NCBI RefSeq assembly: GCF_900115435.1
Contig: NZ_FOWK01000001.1
Location: 482,074-546,073 of the forward strand
Direction: 5' to 3'
DNA from: Prevotella sp. tf2-5
Lineage (GTDB): Bacteria; Bacteroidota; Bacteroidia; Bacteroidales; Bacteroidaceae
Length of the DNA: 64,000 nucleotides
The first letter of the stretch is position 1, and every line of letters starts with the position of its first letter. Of the stretch, positions 45,633 to 54,221 are shown one piece after another. A program made the position numbers and the translations under genes. Below the pieces are notes generated by a model. The model had not been told where the DNA came from. It saw only the letters and a program-made list of their open reading frames with translations, and ran no database searches.

Positions 45633-46995
45633 AGATATCAAAGCCGTCTATTTCGTAGGTGCCGGTGGCATTGGAATGAGTGCCATCGCCCGCTATTTCA
45701 TCCACCGTGGACTCGTCGTCGCCGGTTATGACAAGACCCCGAGCGACCTCACCAGGCAGTTGGAGAAAGAGGGGATGCTGATCCATTATGAGGAGTGTGT
45801 CGACAAGATTCCCGAGGCATGTAAGCAACCCGCCTCCTGTCTCGTCATCTACACCCCTGCCATCCCTGCCGAGCACCAGGAGCTGCGGTATTTCCGGGAG
45901 AACGGTTTTGAGATACAGAAACGCGCCCAGGTGCTGGGCACGCTGACCCGTCAGCATAAGGGACTGTGTGTCGCCGGTACCCATGGCAAGACCACTACCT
46001 CCACGATGTGCGCCCATATCATGCACCAGAGTCATCTCGACTGCAACGCCTTCTTAGGGGGTATCTCGAAGAACTACGGTACCAACTATATCCTCTCCGC
46101 CTCCGACTATGTGGTGATCGAGGCTGATGAGTTCGACCGCTCCTTCCACTGGCTGCGCCCCTGGATGTCCGTCATCACGGCGACAGACCCGGACCACCTG
46201 GATATCTACGGCACGAAAGAGGCTTACCTGGAGAGCTTCCGTCATTATACAGAGCTCATCCAACCGGGTGGCGCCCTCATCATCCATCGTGACCTGGAGA
46301 TGCGGGAACAGCTGCAGGAGGGTGTCCGCCGCTATGACTACGCGCTCCACGAGGGCGACTTCCATGCGGAGAATATCCGTATCGAGGACGGCGAGATCTC
46401 CTTCGACTTCATCTCCCCCATCGAGTGTGTGAGGGGTATCGAACTGGGACAGCCCGTCCCCATCAATATCGAGAACGGCATCGCCGCCATGGCGATGGCA
46501 CAGCTGGCTGGCTGTACCGCCGACGAGCTGCGGGAGGGTATGAGGACCTTCGGGGGTGTCGACCGCCGCTTCGACTTCAAGTTGAAGAACGACCGTATCG
46601 TGTTCCTCAGCGACTATGCCCACCACCCGCAGGAGATCTACCAGAGTGCCAAGAGCATCCGTGAGCTCTACCGCCACCGTAAGATCACCGCGATCTTCCA
46701 GCCTCATCTGTATACCCGCACCCGTGACTTCTACAAAGACTTCGCCGATGCGCTGAGCCAGCTCGATGAGGTCATCCTCACAGAGATCTATCCCGCTCGT
46801 GAGCTCCCCATCGAGGGAGTGACCTCCGAGCTGATCTATAACAACCTGCGACCGGGTATCGAGAAACAGATCATCCGCAAGGAGGATGTCCTCGACCTCG
46901 TCAGGAGCCGTGACTTCGACGTGCTGATCGTACTGGGTGCCGGCGACCTCGACAACCAGGTGCCGCAGATCACAGAGATACTGAAGAACAAATAA
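45622..46995 (+). CDS. murC: UDP-MurNAc-L-alanine ligase
   Basis: A 457-residue Mur ligase that adds L-alanine to UDP-MurNAc, the first step of the stem peptide. AGGIGMSAIARYF binds the nucleotide sugar, VAGTHGKTTTSTM is the ATP loop (His is usual in MurC), and DYAHHPQEI lies in the C-terminal domain. The start overlaps murG by 11 nt. ftsQ follows after 22 nt. GC content is visibly higher here than in the genes left of mraZ. Confidence 0.96.
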   Translation: MENKDIKAVYFVGAGGIGMSAIARYFIHRGLVVAGYDKTPSDLTRQLEKEGMLIHYEECVDKIPEACKQPASCLVIYTPAIPAEHQELRYFRENGFEIQKRAQVLGTLTRQHKGLCVAGTHGKTTTSTMCAHIMHQSHLDCNAFLGGISKNYGTNYILSASDYVVIEADEFDRSFHWLRPWMSVITATDPDHLDIYGTKEAYLESFRHYTELIQPGGALIIHRDLEMREQLQEGVRRYDYALHEGDFHAENIRIEDGEISFDFISPIECVRGIELGQPVPINIENGIAAMAMAQLAGCTADELREGMRTFGGVDRRFDFKLKNDRIVFLSDYAHHPQEIYQSAKSIRELYRHRKITAIFQPHLYTRTRDFYKDFADALSQLDEVILTEIYPARELPIEGVTSELIYNNLRPGIEKQIIRKEDVLDLVRSRDFDVLIVLGAGDLDNQVPQITEILKNK

Positions 46996-47017
46996 GAACA
47001 ACCCATAAGGACACCGT

Positions 47018-47767
47018 ATGACACTCAACTGGAAGAAATCATTCTTCATCCTCGCGGATATCGCCCTGGGCGCCTACCTGCTGCTCGCCATGACGGCTTT
47101 CAACGAGCCCGACGAGCAGAAGTTCGTATGCACCGAGGTCGATATCAACATCATGGACGGACAGGATGACGGCTTCCTGGGGAAGACAGAGATCCGCGAC
47201 CAGCTCAAGAAGGCGAAGATGTGGCCGCAGGGTCAGCCGATGAAGGAGATCAATATCCGTAAGATGGAGGAGTGCATCAGCAAGAACCCCTTCGTCGACT
47301 CTGTGGAGTGTTACAAGACACAGGGTGGCAAGGTGAAGGTGAACCTCACCCAGCGCCTCCCCGTCTTCCGTGTGAAGGCAGACAATGGTGACGACTATTA
47401 CGTGGACGCACAGGGTGGTATCATGCCGAACACTCATTATGCCAGCAACCAGCCCGTGGCTACCGGTCATATCAGCCGTTCCTTCGCCCAGAAGCGGTTG
47501 TCACGCATCGGCAACCATATCATGCACCATGCGTTCTGGAACAGTGTCGTCGAACAGGTCAACGTCCTTGACGACGGTACGATAGAGATGGTGCCGCGCA
47601 TCGGTGACCATATCGTATACCTCGGTGCGCCCATCGATATCCCCCAGAAGCTCGACCGCCTGGAGAAGTTCTACCGCTACGGACTGAGCATGGCGGGGTG
47701 GAACAAGTACTCCTATATCAGTCTGGAGTTCGACAACCAGATTATCTGTAAGAGAAAAAGGAAATAA
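47018..47767 (+). CDS. ftsQ: Cell division protein FtsQ
   Basis: A 249-residue bitopic protein: short cytoplasmic end, one transmembrane helix (about 8-25, FFILADIALGAYLLLAM), then POTRA-like and beta domains (IRDQLKKAKMWPQG; NPFVDSVECYKTQGGKVKVNL). FtsQ recruits FtsL/FtsB to the division site. Sequence identity in the family is low; placement between murC and ftsA supports the call. It ends in a basic KRKRK tail. Confidence 0.9.
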   Translation: MTLNWKKSFFILADIALGAYLLLAMTAFNEPDEQKFVCTEVDINIMDGQDDGFLGKTEIRDQLKKAKMWPQGQPMKEINIRKMEECISKNPFVDSVECYKTQGGKVKVNLTQRLPVFRVKADNGDDYYVDAQGGIMPNTHYASNQPVATGHISRSFAQKRLSRIGNHIMHHAFWNSVVEQVNVLDDGTIEMVPRIGDHIVYLGAPIDIPQKLDRLEKFYRYGLSMAGWNKYSYISLEFDNQIICKRKRK

Positions 47768-47794
47768 GAAGAAAAAACAAAATATAGTATTAAG

Positions 47795-49240
47795 ATGCAA
47801 AAAGAGTTTATCGTTGCTATCGAACTAGGGTCATCCAAGATGACAGGTATCGCAGGTAAGAAGAACCTCGACGGCAGCATCCAGGTGCTCGCCGTGGTCA
47901 GGGAGGACTCCTCGTCCTTCATCCGCAAGGGTTATGTGTATAACATCGACAAGACTGCCCAATGCCTGGCGACCATCGTCAGTAAGTTGGAGAAACAGCT
48001 GAAGACCTCCATCACACAGGTGTATGTGGGTGTCGGGGGACAGTCTATCCGCTCTATCCGTAACGTCATCACCAAGGAACTGCCTGCCGACACGGTCGTC
48101 ACCCAGGACATGGTCATTGAGTTGATGGATGCCAACCGTAACATGAAATACCCCGACCAGGAGATCCTCGACGCCGCTGTCCAGGAGTATAAGGTGGACT
48201 CCCAGCTGCAACTCGACCCCGTGGGTATCCAGTGCAGCCATATCGAGGGTAACTTCCTGAATATCCTGCAGCGTAAGGCGTTCTACAAGAACCTCAACAT
48301 GTGTTTCGAGGCTGCCAATATCAACGTGGCGGAGATGTACCTCGCACCACTGGCGCTTGCCGACAGCGTCCTCACAGAGACGGAGAAACGCTCCGGCTGT
48401 GCCCTCGTCGACCTCGGTGCCGACACGACGACGGTGAGTGTCTACTCGAAGAACGTGCTGCGCCACCTCGCCGTCATCCCCCTGGGTGGCAACAACATCA
48501 CGAAGGATATCGCCTCCCTGCAGATGGAGGAGCATGACGCGGAGAAGATGAAGCTGAAATACGCATCTGCCTATACCGACAATAACGAGATCGACAATAA
48601 CATGAAATACTCCATCGACCTCGACCGTCAGGTGGAGTGCCGTAAGTTCGTCGAGATCGTCGAGGGTCGCCTCGAGGAGATCATCGCCAACGTGTGGTGC
48701 CAGGTCCCTGAGGAGCTCTGCGACAAACTGCTGGGCGGTATCATCCTCACCGGTGGCGGCTCTAACATGAAGGAGATCGAGAAGGCGTTCTCCAACTACA
48801 CCCATATCGACAAGATCCGTACGGCGAAGTTCGTCACACAGACCATCGTCTCCAACAGTCCTGAGATAACGGCGAAGGACGGTAGGATGAATACCGTGCT
48901 GGGACTGCTGGCGAAGGGCGACCTCAACTGTGCCGGACAGGAGATCGACCCCAACGGCGACCTCTTCAAGCAACAGCAGGTCGTGGAGACCCCCGTCGAC
49001 CAGCGCAGGGCACGCCAGGGCTTCGAGACACCAGCCGGTGTGGTACGTACCGCCGAGGAGAAGCGTAAGGCAGAGGAGGAGGCTCAGCGCAAGCGTGAGG
49101 AAGAGGAGCGCATCGCCCGTGAGAAGGCGGAGGAAGAGGCTCGCCTCGAGGCTGAGGAGCGTCGCCAGAACAGTTTCTGGAACAAGGCGCTGAAAGGTCT
49201 CAAGAAATTTGGAGAGACCATTGTGAAGGAAGAGGATTAA
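47795..49240 (+). CDS. ftsA: Cell division protein FtsA
   Basis: A 481-residue actin-like ATPase that ties FtsZ to the membrane. ATPase motifs: AIELGSSKMTGIAG (phosphate 1), ALVDLGADTTTVSVYS (phosphate 2) and GGIILTGGGSNMK (adenosine). After the core (about 390 residues) comes a charged coiled coil (EEKRKAEEEAQRKREEE) and a C-terminal amphipathic helix (SFWNKALKGLKKFGETIV) expected to insert in the membrane. The long Glu/Arg linker is characteristic of Bacteroidota. ftsZ follows after 17 nt. Confidence 0.96.
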   Translation: MQKEFIVAIELGSSKMTGIAGKKNLDGSIQVLAVVREDSSSFIRKGYVYNIDKTAQCLATIVSKLEKQLKTSITQVYVGVGGQSIRSIRNVITKELPADTVVTQDMVIELMDANRNMKYPDQEILDAAVQEYKVDSQLQLDPVGIQCSHIEGNFLNILQRKAFYKNLNMCFEAANINVAEMYLAPLALADSVLTETEKRSGCALVDLGADTTTVSVYSKNVLRHLAVIPLGGNNITKDIASLQMEEHDAEKMKLKYASAYTDNNEIDNNMKYSIDLDRQVECRKFVEIVEGRLEEIIANVWCQVPEELCDKLLGGIILTGGGSNMKEIEKAFSNYTHIDKIRTAKFVTQTIVSNSPEITAKDGRMNTVLGLLAKGDLNCAGQEIDPNGDLFKQQQVVETPVDQRRARQGFETPAGVVRTAEEKRKAEEEAQRKREEEERIAREKAEEEARLEAEERRQNSFWNKALKGLKKFGETIVKEED

Positions 49241-49257
49241 TAAAAAAGAATAGATAT

Positions 49258-50574
49258 ATGGATAATGTATTACTGGATTTCGGTGGTACCGAAAAGGAGA
49301 ACAGCATCATCAAGGTGATTGGTGTTGGAGGCGGTGGCGGCAATGCCGTCAACCATATGTATCGAGAGGGAATCCATGACGTGACCTTCGTGCTCTGTAA
49401 TACCGACAACCAGGCACTGAACGACTCCCCCGTGCCCGTGCATCTGCAACTGGGTAAGGAGGGACTGGGCGCCGGTAACAAGCCGGAGCGTGCCCGTGCC
49501 GCTGCCGAGGAGAGCATCGAGGATATCAAGGCGATGCTGAGTGACGGCACCCGTATGACATTCATCACCGCTGGTATGGGAGGTGGCACAGGAACAGGCG
49601 CCGCACCTGTCATTGCCCGCATCTCGAAGGAGATGGGCATCCTGACAGTGGGTATCGTCACCATCCCCTTCCGTTTCGAGGGCGACCGTAAGATAGACCA
49701 GGCGCTGGACGGTGTCGAGGAGATGTCCAAGCACGTCGACGCCCTGTTGGTCATCAATAACGAGCGTCTGCGTGAGATCTATCCCGACCTGTCGGTGCTC
49801 GACGCCTTCGGCAAGGCTGACGACACCCTGTCGGTAGCCGCCAAGTCTATCGCGGAGATCATCACGGTACACGGACTCATCAACCTCGACTTCAACGATG
49901 TGAAGACGGTGTTGAAGGACGGTGGTGTCGCCATCATGTCCACCGGCTATGGTGAGGGCGAGGGACGTGTGAAAAAGGCTATTGACGACGCCCTGAACTC
50001 CCCGTTGCTCAACGACAATGACGTGTTCAACTCCAAGAAGATCCTGCTGAGCATCTCCTTCGCGGGAGGCAAGGACGGCAAGGACTCACTGATGATGGAG
50101 GAGATGAACGATGTCAATGAGTTCATGGCGAAATTCGGTGACTTCGAGATCAAATGGGGTCTCGCCACCGACCCCGAGCTGGGTAAGAAGGTGAAGGTGA
50201 CCATCCTCGCCACCGGTTTCGGTATCGAGAATGTCGACGGCATGAACGGACACCTGAAGCGTCACACCCAGGAGGAGGCTACACGCCTCGCCGAGCAACA
50301 GGAGCGTGAGGCTGAGCGCCAGGACCGTCGTAACCGCTACTATGGCAGCGAGGGCAGCACGAAGCGTTACAAGCGCCGCCCCCATATCTATGTGTTCCGT
50401 CCCGACGAGCTGGATAATGACGATGTCATCTCCGCCGTGGAACAGACACCGACCTACAAGCGCACGAAGGAGGTGCTGGACAGCATCTACTCACAGGCGA
50501 ACGGCGACACCACGCAGGCTGCTGACAGCCAGCAGGAGCCGCCCGCACAACAGGGACCAATCGTCTTTGCGTGA
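49258..50574 (+). CDS. ftsZ: Cell division GTPase FtsZ
   Basis: A 438-residue tubulin homologue that builds the Z-ring. VIGVGGGGGNAVNHM binds guanine nucleotide, GMGGGTGTGAAPV is the tubulin signature loop, and the T7 region reads NLDFNDVKTVLKDGG. The C-terminal linker is rich in Arg/Gln (EREAERQDRRNRYYG) and the end (IYVFRPDELDNDD, then PTYKRTKE) is of the Bacteroidota form, not the CCTP of E. coli. Last gene of the dcw cluster, convergent with recO (41-nt gap). Confidence 0.98.
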   Translation: MDNVLLDFGGTEKENSIIKVIGVGGGGGNAVNHMYREGIHDVTFVLCNTDNQALNDSPVPVHLQLGKEGLGAGNKPERARAAAEESIEDIKAMLSDGTRMTFITAGMGGGTGTGAAPVIARISKEMGILTVGIVTIPFRFEGDRKIDQALDGVEEMSKHVDALLVINNERLREIYPDLSVLDAFGKADDTLSVAAKSIAEIITVHGLINLDFNDVKTVLKDGGVAIMSTGYGEGEGRVKKAIDDALNSPLLNDNDVFNSKKILLSISFAGGKDGKDSLMMEEMNDVNEFMAKFGDFEIKWGLATDPELGKKVKVTILATGFGIENVDGMNGHLKRHTQEEATRLAEQQEREAERQDRRNRYYGSEGSTKRYKRRPHIYVFRPDELDNDDVISAVEQTPTYKRTKEVLDSIYSQANGDTTQAADSQQEPPAQQGPIVFA

Positions 50575-50615
50575 GCAAAGGCAAATCCTTTTATCATATA
50601 ATTCTAAATTAGTTT

Positions 50616-51335
50616 CTAAGTCCACAGCTGGTGGAGCACTGCCAGGCTTCTCAAATCAGGGAAGTCTGGCAGATGTAGTTTATAATACCTCATCAGCACG
50701 TCGAGGATGCGCCCCCTGTCCTGCTGGGAGAGCTGGAACAGGTGCATCGTGGGATAGTCCATGCGCATCAGCAGGTGGATCATCCTCGCCTCCGCAGGTG
50801 CCAGATAGTCCTGGTGCGTCGGCACCGTGGACGTGAAGAGTCCTTCACGAAGGTCGAAGAAGACCCTCTCTGTCTCCATATTCGGATAGAACCCCAGGAA
50901 CCTCGACAGGCGCATGAGGAATGTCAGGTGGAAATTAGCGTAATGCGACGGTGCGGCATCCAGCCACTGCATGGAGTCCATGATATAGTCGAAGAGCTGC
51001 TCGTTACGCTGCTCGGAGCGGAGGGCGTAATACAGGAACTCGGCGATGAAGAGGGTGATCGACAACTTGGCGGGCGACAGCGGGATGGTGGTGTACGGCA
51101 CCAGCAGCCGCACGTCATGCAGTTTCTGTAACGCCACACGGGGACGCACGTCACACTCCACCTCCAGTACCGTCATCGGCTGGAAATACTGTTTGCGGAA
51201 CGGTGACTTCGCCGACTTCGGCAAGGTGACGATGAACGACAGGCGACCCCATGTCCGGGAGAACATCTCCACCACCACCTTCTGGTCGCCATACTTCAGC
51301 GTATGCAGCACAATTGCATGTGACTTTTCTAACAT
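50616..51335 (-). CDS. recO: DNA repair protein RecO
   Basis: A 239-residue protein (from ATG 51335, MLEKSHAIVLHTLKYGDQK) with the N-terminal OB fold and a helical C-terminal domain. RecO helps load RecA on SSB-coated single-stranded DNA with RecR. The zinc-finger cysteines found in some RecO proteins are not seen. A frame from 51374 adds 13 residues lying upstream of the predicted -7 box (51342-51349, TAATTTTG), so the shorter start is preferred; the transcript would have almost no leader. Confidence 0.9.
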   Translation of the reverse strand: MLEKSHAIVLHTLKYGDQKVVVEMFSRTWGRLSFIVTLPKSAKSPFRKQYFQPMTVLEVECDVRPRVALQKLHDVRLLVPYTTIPLSPAKLSITLFIAEFLYYALRSEQRNEQLFDYIMDSMQWLDAAPSHYANFHLTFLMRLSRFLGFYPNMETERVFFDLREGLFTSTVPTHQDYLAPAEARMIHLLMRMDYPTMHLFQLSQQDRGRILDVLMRYYKLHLPDFPDLRSLAVLHQLWT

Positions 51336-51390
51336 TGGCTTCAAAATTACACAAAAATCATTGAATATTAGCATTTTTCATCAAGAAAAT

Positions 51391-51421
51391 TTTGTCAGAA
51401 GAAAAAATTGCAGTACCTTTG
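51391..51421 (+). promoter_or_regulatory. Promoter of tRNA-Glu (TTTG - 19 bp - TACCTTTG)
   Basis: TTTG (51391-51394) and TACCTTTG (51414-51421) are separated by exactly 19 bp, a near-perfect Bacteroidota housekeeping promoter, with transcription starting about 17 nt before the mature tRNA. Confidence 0.8.
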
Positions 51422-51441
51422 CACCCGCAAAAAATGGCGAC

Positions 51442-51513
51442 GGTCCCTTCGTCTATCGGTTAGGACGAGAGATTTTCATTCTCTAAAGAGGAGTTCGACT
51501 CTCCTAGGGACTA
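51442..51513 (+). tRNA. tRNA-Glu (anticodon TTC)
   Basis: A 72-nt cloverleaf: acceptor GGTCCCT pairs with AGGGACT (one G-U), D-arm GTC..GGTTAGGAC, anticodon stem AGAGA/TCTCT with loop TTTTCAT (anticodon TTC at 51475-51477), T-arm AGGAG-TTCGACT-CTCCT, discriminator A. CCA is not encoded. Confidence 0.95.
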
Positions 51514-51650
51514 CAATTAAATCTGTCATCGGCACAGCCAAGTGCTACCGCAAGGGAAAGGTGGCAGAGGGTGGCAACACCCGCCCAGGGCAGCCTATAG
51601 GACGTAAGACCCACAAGCTTTATATTAATAATTAAACAAAAGAAAGAAAA
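51514..51650 (+). other. GC-rich leader between tRNA-Glu and rpsT, possible structured RNA
   Basis: This 137-nt spacer is much more GC-rich than other gaps here. It can fold: GGC-aga-GGGTG-GCAA-CACCC-GCC makes a bulged hairpin with a GNRA-type loop, and GCAC..GTGC pairs upstream. It is transcribed with the tRNA and precedes rpsT, so a leader controlling S20 synthesis is possible. A short frame through it (CYRKGKVAEGG) has no start of its own and is not called. Confidence 0.35.
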
Positions 51651-51902
51651 ATGGCAAATCACAAGTCATCCCTGAAGAGAATTCGTCAGGAGAAAACAAG
51701 AAAAGAGCATAATCACTATTATGCCAAGACCATGCGTAACGCCGTTCGTAAACTGCGTGCCATGACCAACAAGGAAGAGGCTGCCGCTCTCTATCCTAGC
51801 GTACAGAAGATGCTGGATAAGCTGGCTAAGACCAACATCATCCACAAGAACAAGGCTGCGAACCTCAAGTCAAGCCTCTGCGCGCACATCAACAGTCTCT
51901 AA
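51651..51902 (+). CDS. rpsT: 30S ribosomal protein S20
   Basis: An 83-residue basic helical protein ([21 protein letters not shown] start; conserved [15 protein letters not shown] end) that binds the 5' domain of 16S rRNA early in 30S assembly. An A-rich AAAGAAAG precedes the ATG. It is followed within 20 nt by a strong intrinsic terminator. Confidence 0.97.
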   Translation: MANHKSSLKRIRQEKTRKEHNHYYAKTMRNAVRKLRAMTNKEEAAALYPSVQKMLDKLAKTNIIHKNKAANLKSSLCAHINSL

Positions 51903-51921
51903 TCCGAAAGAGATAAAAAGA

Positions 51922-51954
51922 GTCAGATAAACAAAGTTTATCTGGCTTTTTTTT
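51922..51954 (+). terminator. Intrinsic terminator of rpsT
   Basis: GTCAGATAAAC-AAA-GTTTATCTGGC forms an 11-bp stem with a 3-nt loop (one T-G pair), followed by eight T's. The end of the T-run also forms the -33 box of the gyrB promoter. Confidence 0.92.
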
Positions 51955-51982
51955 GTTATTTCCCCTTTTTTTCGTATCTTTG
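51952..51982 (+). promoter_or_regulatory. Promoter of gyrB (TTTG - 19 bp - TATCTTTG)
   Basis: TTTG (51952-51955) is 19 bp from TATCTTTG (51975-51982), an ideal Bacteroidota promoter. The leader to ATG 52009 would be about 23 nt. Confidence 0.8.
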
Positions 51983-52008
51983 CAACCTATAAACGACTAT
52001 TAAACGAA

Positions 52009-53982
52009 ATGGTAGAAGAACAGAACAAGGAAAGCAATTATTCCGCGAGTAATATTCAGGTGCTCGAGGGACTGGAGGCTGTACGCAAGCGTCCGGCAAT
52101 GTATATCGGTGACATCAGTGAGAAGGGTCTCCACCACTTGGTGAACGAGACCGTCGACAACTCCATCGACGAGGCGATGGCAGGCTACTGCACCCATATC
52201 GAGGTCACCATCAACGAAGATAACTCCATTACGGTATTAGATAACGGACGAGGCATCCCCGTCGACGAGCATGAGAAGATGCACAAGTCCGCCCTTGAGG
52301 TCGTCATGACCGTCCTCCATGCCGGTGGTAAGTTCGACAAGGGCTCCTACAAGGTCAGCGGTGGTCTGCACGGCGTGGGTGTCAGCTGTGTCAACGCCCT
52401 CTCCACCCACATGCTCTCACAGGTCTATCGTAACGGTCATATCTACCAACAGGAATACGAGAAGGGAAAACCCCTCTATGACGTGAAGATCGTCGGCGAC
52501 ACCGACAAGACAGGTACCCGCCAGCAGTTCTGGCCCGACGGCACCATCTTCACCACCACAGAATACAAATACGACATCATCGCGCGTCGTATGCGTGAGC
52601 TCGCCTACCTCAACGCAGGCATCACCATCACGCTCACCGACCTGCGTCCCGACGAGGAGGGCAACCTCCGCCAGCCCGAGGTGTTCCACGCCAAGGAGGG
52701 ACTGAAGGAGTTCGTGCGCTACGTCGACCGTCACCGCACCCACCTCTTCGACGATGTCATCTACCTGAAGACCGAGAAACAGGGTGTACCCATCGAGGTC
52801 GCTGTGATGTACAACACCGACTATAGCGAGAACATCCATTCTTACGTCAATAACATCAACACCATCGAGGGAGGTACGCACCTGACCGGTTTCCGCATGG
52901 CACTCACCCGCACCCTGAAGTCCTACGCTGACGCTGACCCCCAGATCTCCAAGCAGATCGAGAAGGCGAAGATAGAGATTGCCGGTGAGGACTTCCGTGA
53001 GGGACTCTCCGCCGTCATCAGCATCAAGGTCGCTGAGCCCCAGTTCGAGGGACAGACGAAGACGAAGCTCGGCAACTCCGAGGTCGCCGGTGCCGTCCAG
53101 CAGGCTGTGGGAGAGGCGCTCTCCAACTACCTGGAGGAGCACCCGAAAGAGGCGAAACTCATCTGCGACAAGGTCGTCCTTGCCGCCACCGCCCGTATCG
53201 CCGCCCGTAAGGCACGCGAGAGCGTACAGCGTAAGAACCCGATGACCGGAGGCGGTCTGCCCGGCAAACTCGCTGACTGCTCCGAGAAAGACCCGAAGGT
53301 CTGCGAGATCTTCCTCGTCGAGGGAGACTCCGCCGGAGGTTCCGCCAAACAAGGACGTGACCGTCATTTCCAGGCTATCCTCCCCTTGCGCGGAAAAATC
53401 CTGAACGTGGAGAAGGTACAGTGGCACCGTGTCTTCGAGGCAGAGTCCGTCATGAACATCATCCAGTCCATCGGTGTCCGCTTCGGCGTCGATGGCGAGG
53501 GCGACAGAGAGGCGAACATCGACAAGCTGCGCTACGACAAGATCATCATCATGACCGATGCCGACGTCGATGGCTCCCACATCGACACCCTCATCATGAC
53601 CCTCTTCTACCGCTTCATGCCACAGGTCATCCAGGGCGGACACCTGTATATCGCCACCCCGCCCCTTTACAAATGCACCTATAAGAAGAACTCCGAGTAT
53701 TGCTATACCGACCAGCAGCGTCAGGCGTTCATCGACAAGTACGTGGCAGGCGACGAGAACAACAGCGGTTTCCACACCCAGCGTTACAAAGGTCTTGGAG
53801 AGATGAACCCCGAGCAGCTGTGGGAGACCACCATGAATCCCGAGAACCGCCTTTTGAAGCAGGTCACCATCGAGAATGCCGCCCAGGCAGACGAGATCTT
53901 CTCCATGCTGATGGGAGACGACGTGGAGCCCCGCCGTGAGTTCATCGAGCAGAACGCCACCTACGCCAACATCGACGCATAA
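52009..53982 (+). CDS. gyrB: DNA gyrase subunit B
   Basis: A 657-residue ATPase subunit of gyrase (introduces negative supercoils). Motifs: ETVDNSIDEAMAGY and DNGRGIPVDEH (GHKL ATP site), GGLHGVGVSCVNAL, and in the TOPRIM part EGDSAGGSAKQGRDR, LPLRGKILNVEK and TDADVDGSHI. RYKGLGEMNPEQLWETTM near the end is typical of GyrB over ParE in Bacteroidota. Single gene with its own promoter and terminator. Confidence 0.97.
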   Translation: MVEEQNKESNYSASNIQVLEGLEAVRKRPAMYIGDISEKGLHHLVNETVDNSIDEAMAGYCTHIEVTINEDNSITVLDNGRGIPVDEHEKMHKSALEVVMTVLHAGGKFDKGSYKVSGGLHGVGVSCVNALSTHMLSQVYRNGHIYQQEYEKGKPLYDVKIVGDTDKTGTRQQFWPDGTIFTTTEYKYDIIARRMRELAYLNAGITITLTDLRPDEEGNLRQPEVFHAKEGLKEFVRYVDRHRTHLFDDVIYLKTEKQGVPIEVAVMYNTDYSENIHSYVNNINTIEGGTHLTGFRMALTRTLKSYADADPQISKQIEKAKIEIAGEDFREGLSAVISIKVAEPQFEGQTKTKLGNSEVAGAVQQAVGEALSNYLEEHPKEAKLICDKVVLAATARIAARKARESVQRKNPMTGGGLPGKLADCSEKDPKVCEIFLVEGDSAGGSAKQGRDRHFQAILPLRGKILNVEKVQWHRVFEAESVMNIIQSIGVRFGVDGEGDREANIDKLRYDKIIIMTDADVDGSHIDTLIMTLFYRFMPQVIQGGHLYIATPPLYKCTYKKNSEYCYTDQQRQAFIDKYVAGDENNSGFHTQRYKGLGEMNPEQLWETTMNPENRLLKQVTIENAAQADEIFSMLMGDDVEPRREFIEQNATYANIDA

Positions 53983-54019
53983 AACAGCAACACACAACTA
54001 CTTTACATATAAACGAAAA

Positions 54020-54060
54020 TCCCCCTGCCGAGTCACAGACTTTGCAGGGGGAATTTCTTT
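54020..54060 (+). terminator. Intrinsic terminator of gyrB
   Basis: TCCCCCTGC (54020-54028) pairs with GCAGGGGGA (54044-54052) and is followed by a T-rich run (ATTTCTTTT). Confidence 0.88.
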
Positions 54061-54148
54061 TGTTCAGCAGGCTCCGACGCCGCCTTCATATTTCCAAACA
54101 CCTAACCCTACACCTAAATTTTTATAATCTTTAACGCAAATTCGATAG

Positions 54149-54202
54149 GGATGAGACAAATATGAAAGGAATTGAGAAAAATTTGAAAATTTGTCTCCAT
54201 CC
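54149..54202. repeat. Inverted repeat upstream of the HhH/beta-barrel gene
   Basis: GGATGAGACAAAT (54149-54161) and ATTTGTCTCCATCC (54189-54202) are complementary with one bulged base, around a 27-nt AT-rich loop. The right arm overlaps the expected -33 region and ends 7 bp before the -7 box, so it may be an operator. Confidence 0.6.
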
Positions 54203-54209
54203 TGTTTCG

Positions 54210-54217
54210 TAACTTTG
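54210..54217 (+). promoter_or_regulatory. -7 element (TAACTTTG) 4 nt before the start codon
   Basis: TAACTTTG fits TAnnTTTG; TTTG at 54190-54193 is only 16 bp upstream. The mRNA would begin at or beside ATG 54222. Confidence 0.55.
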
Positions 54218-54221
54218 CAGC

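Noticed and set aside
51408..51635. 75-residue plus-strand frame through the tRNA
   Set aside because: It runs over the whole tRNA-Glu gene and starts inside its promoter.
51514..51650. RNase P RNA fragment
   Set aside because: Some words (AAGGGAAAGGTG) resemble part of RNase P RNA, but the length and the conserved 5' and 3' regions are missing.
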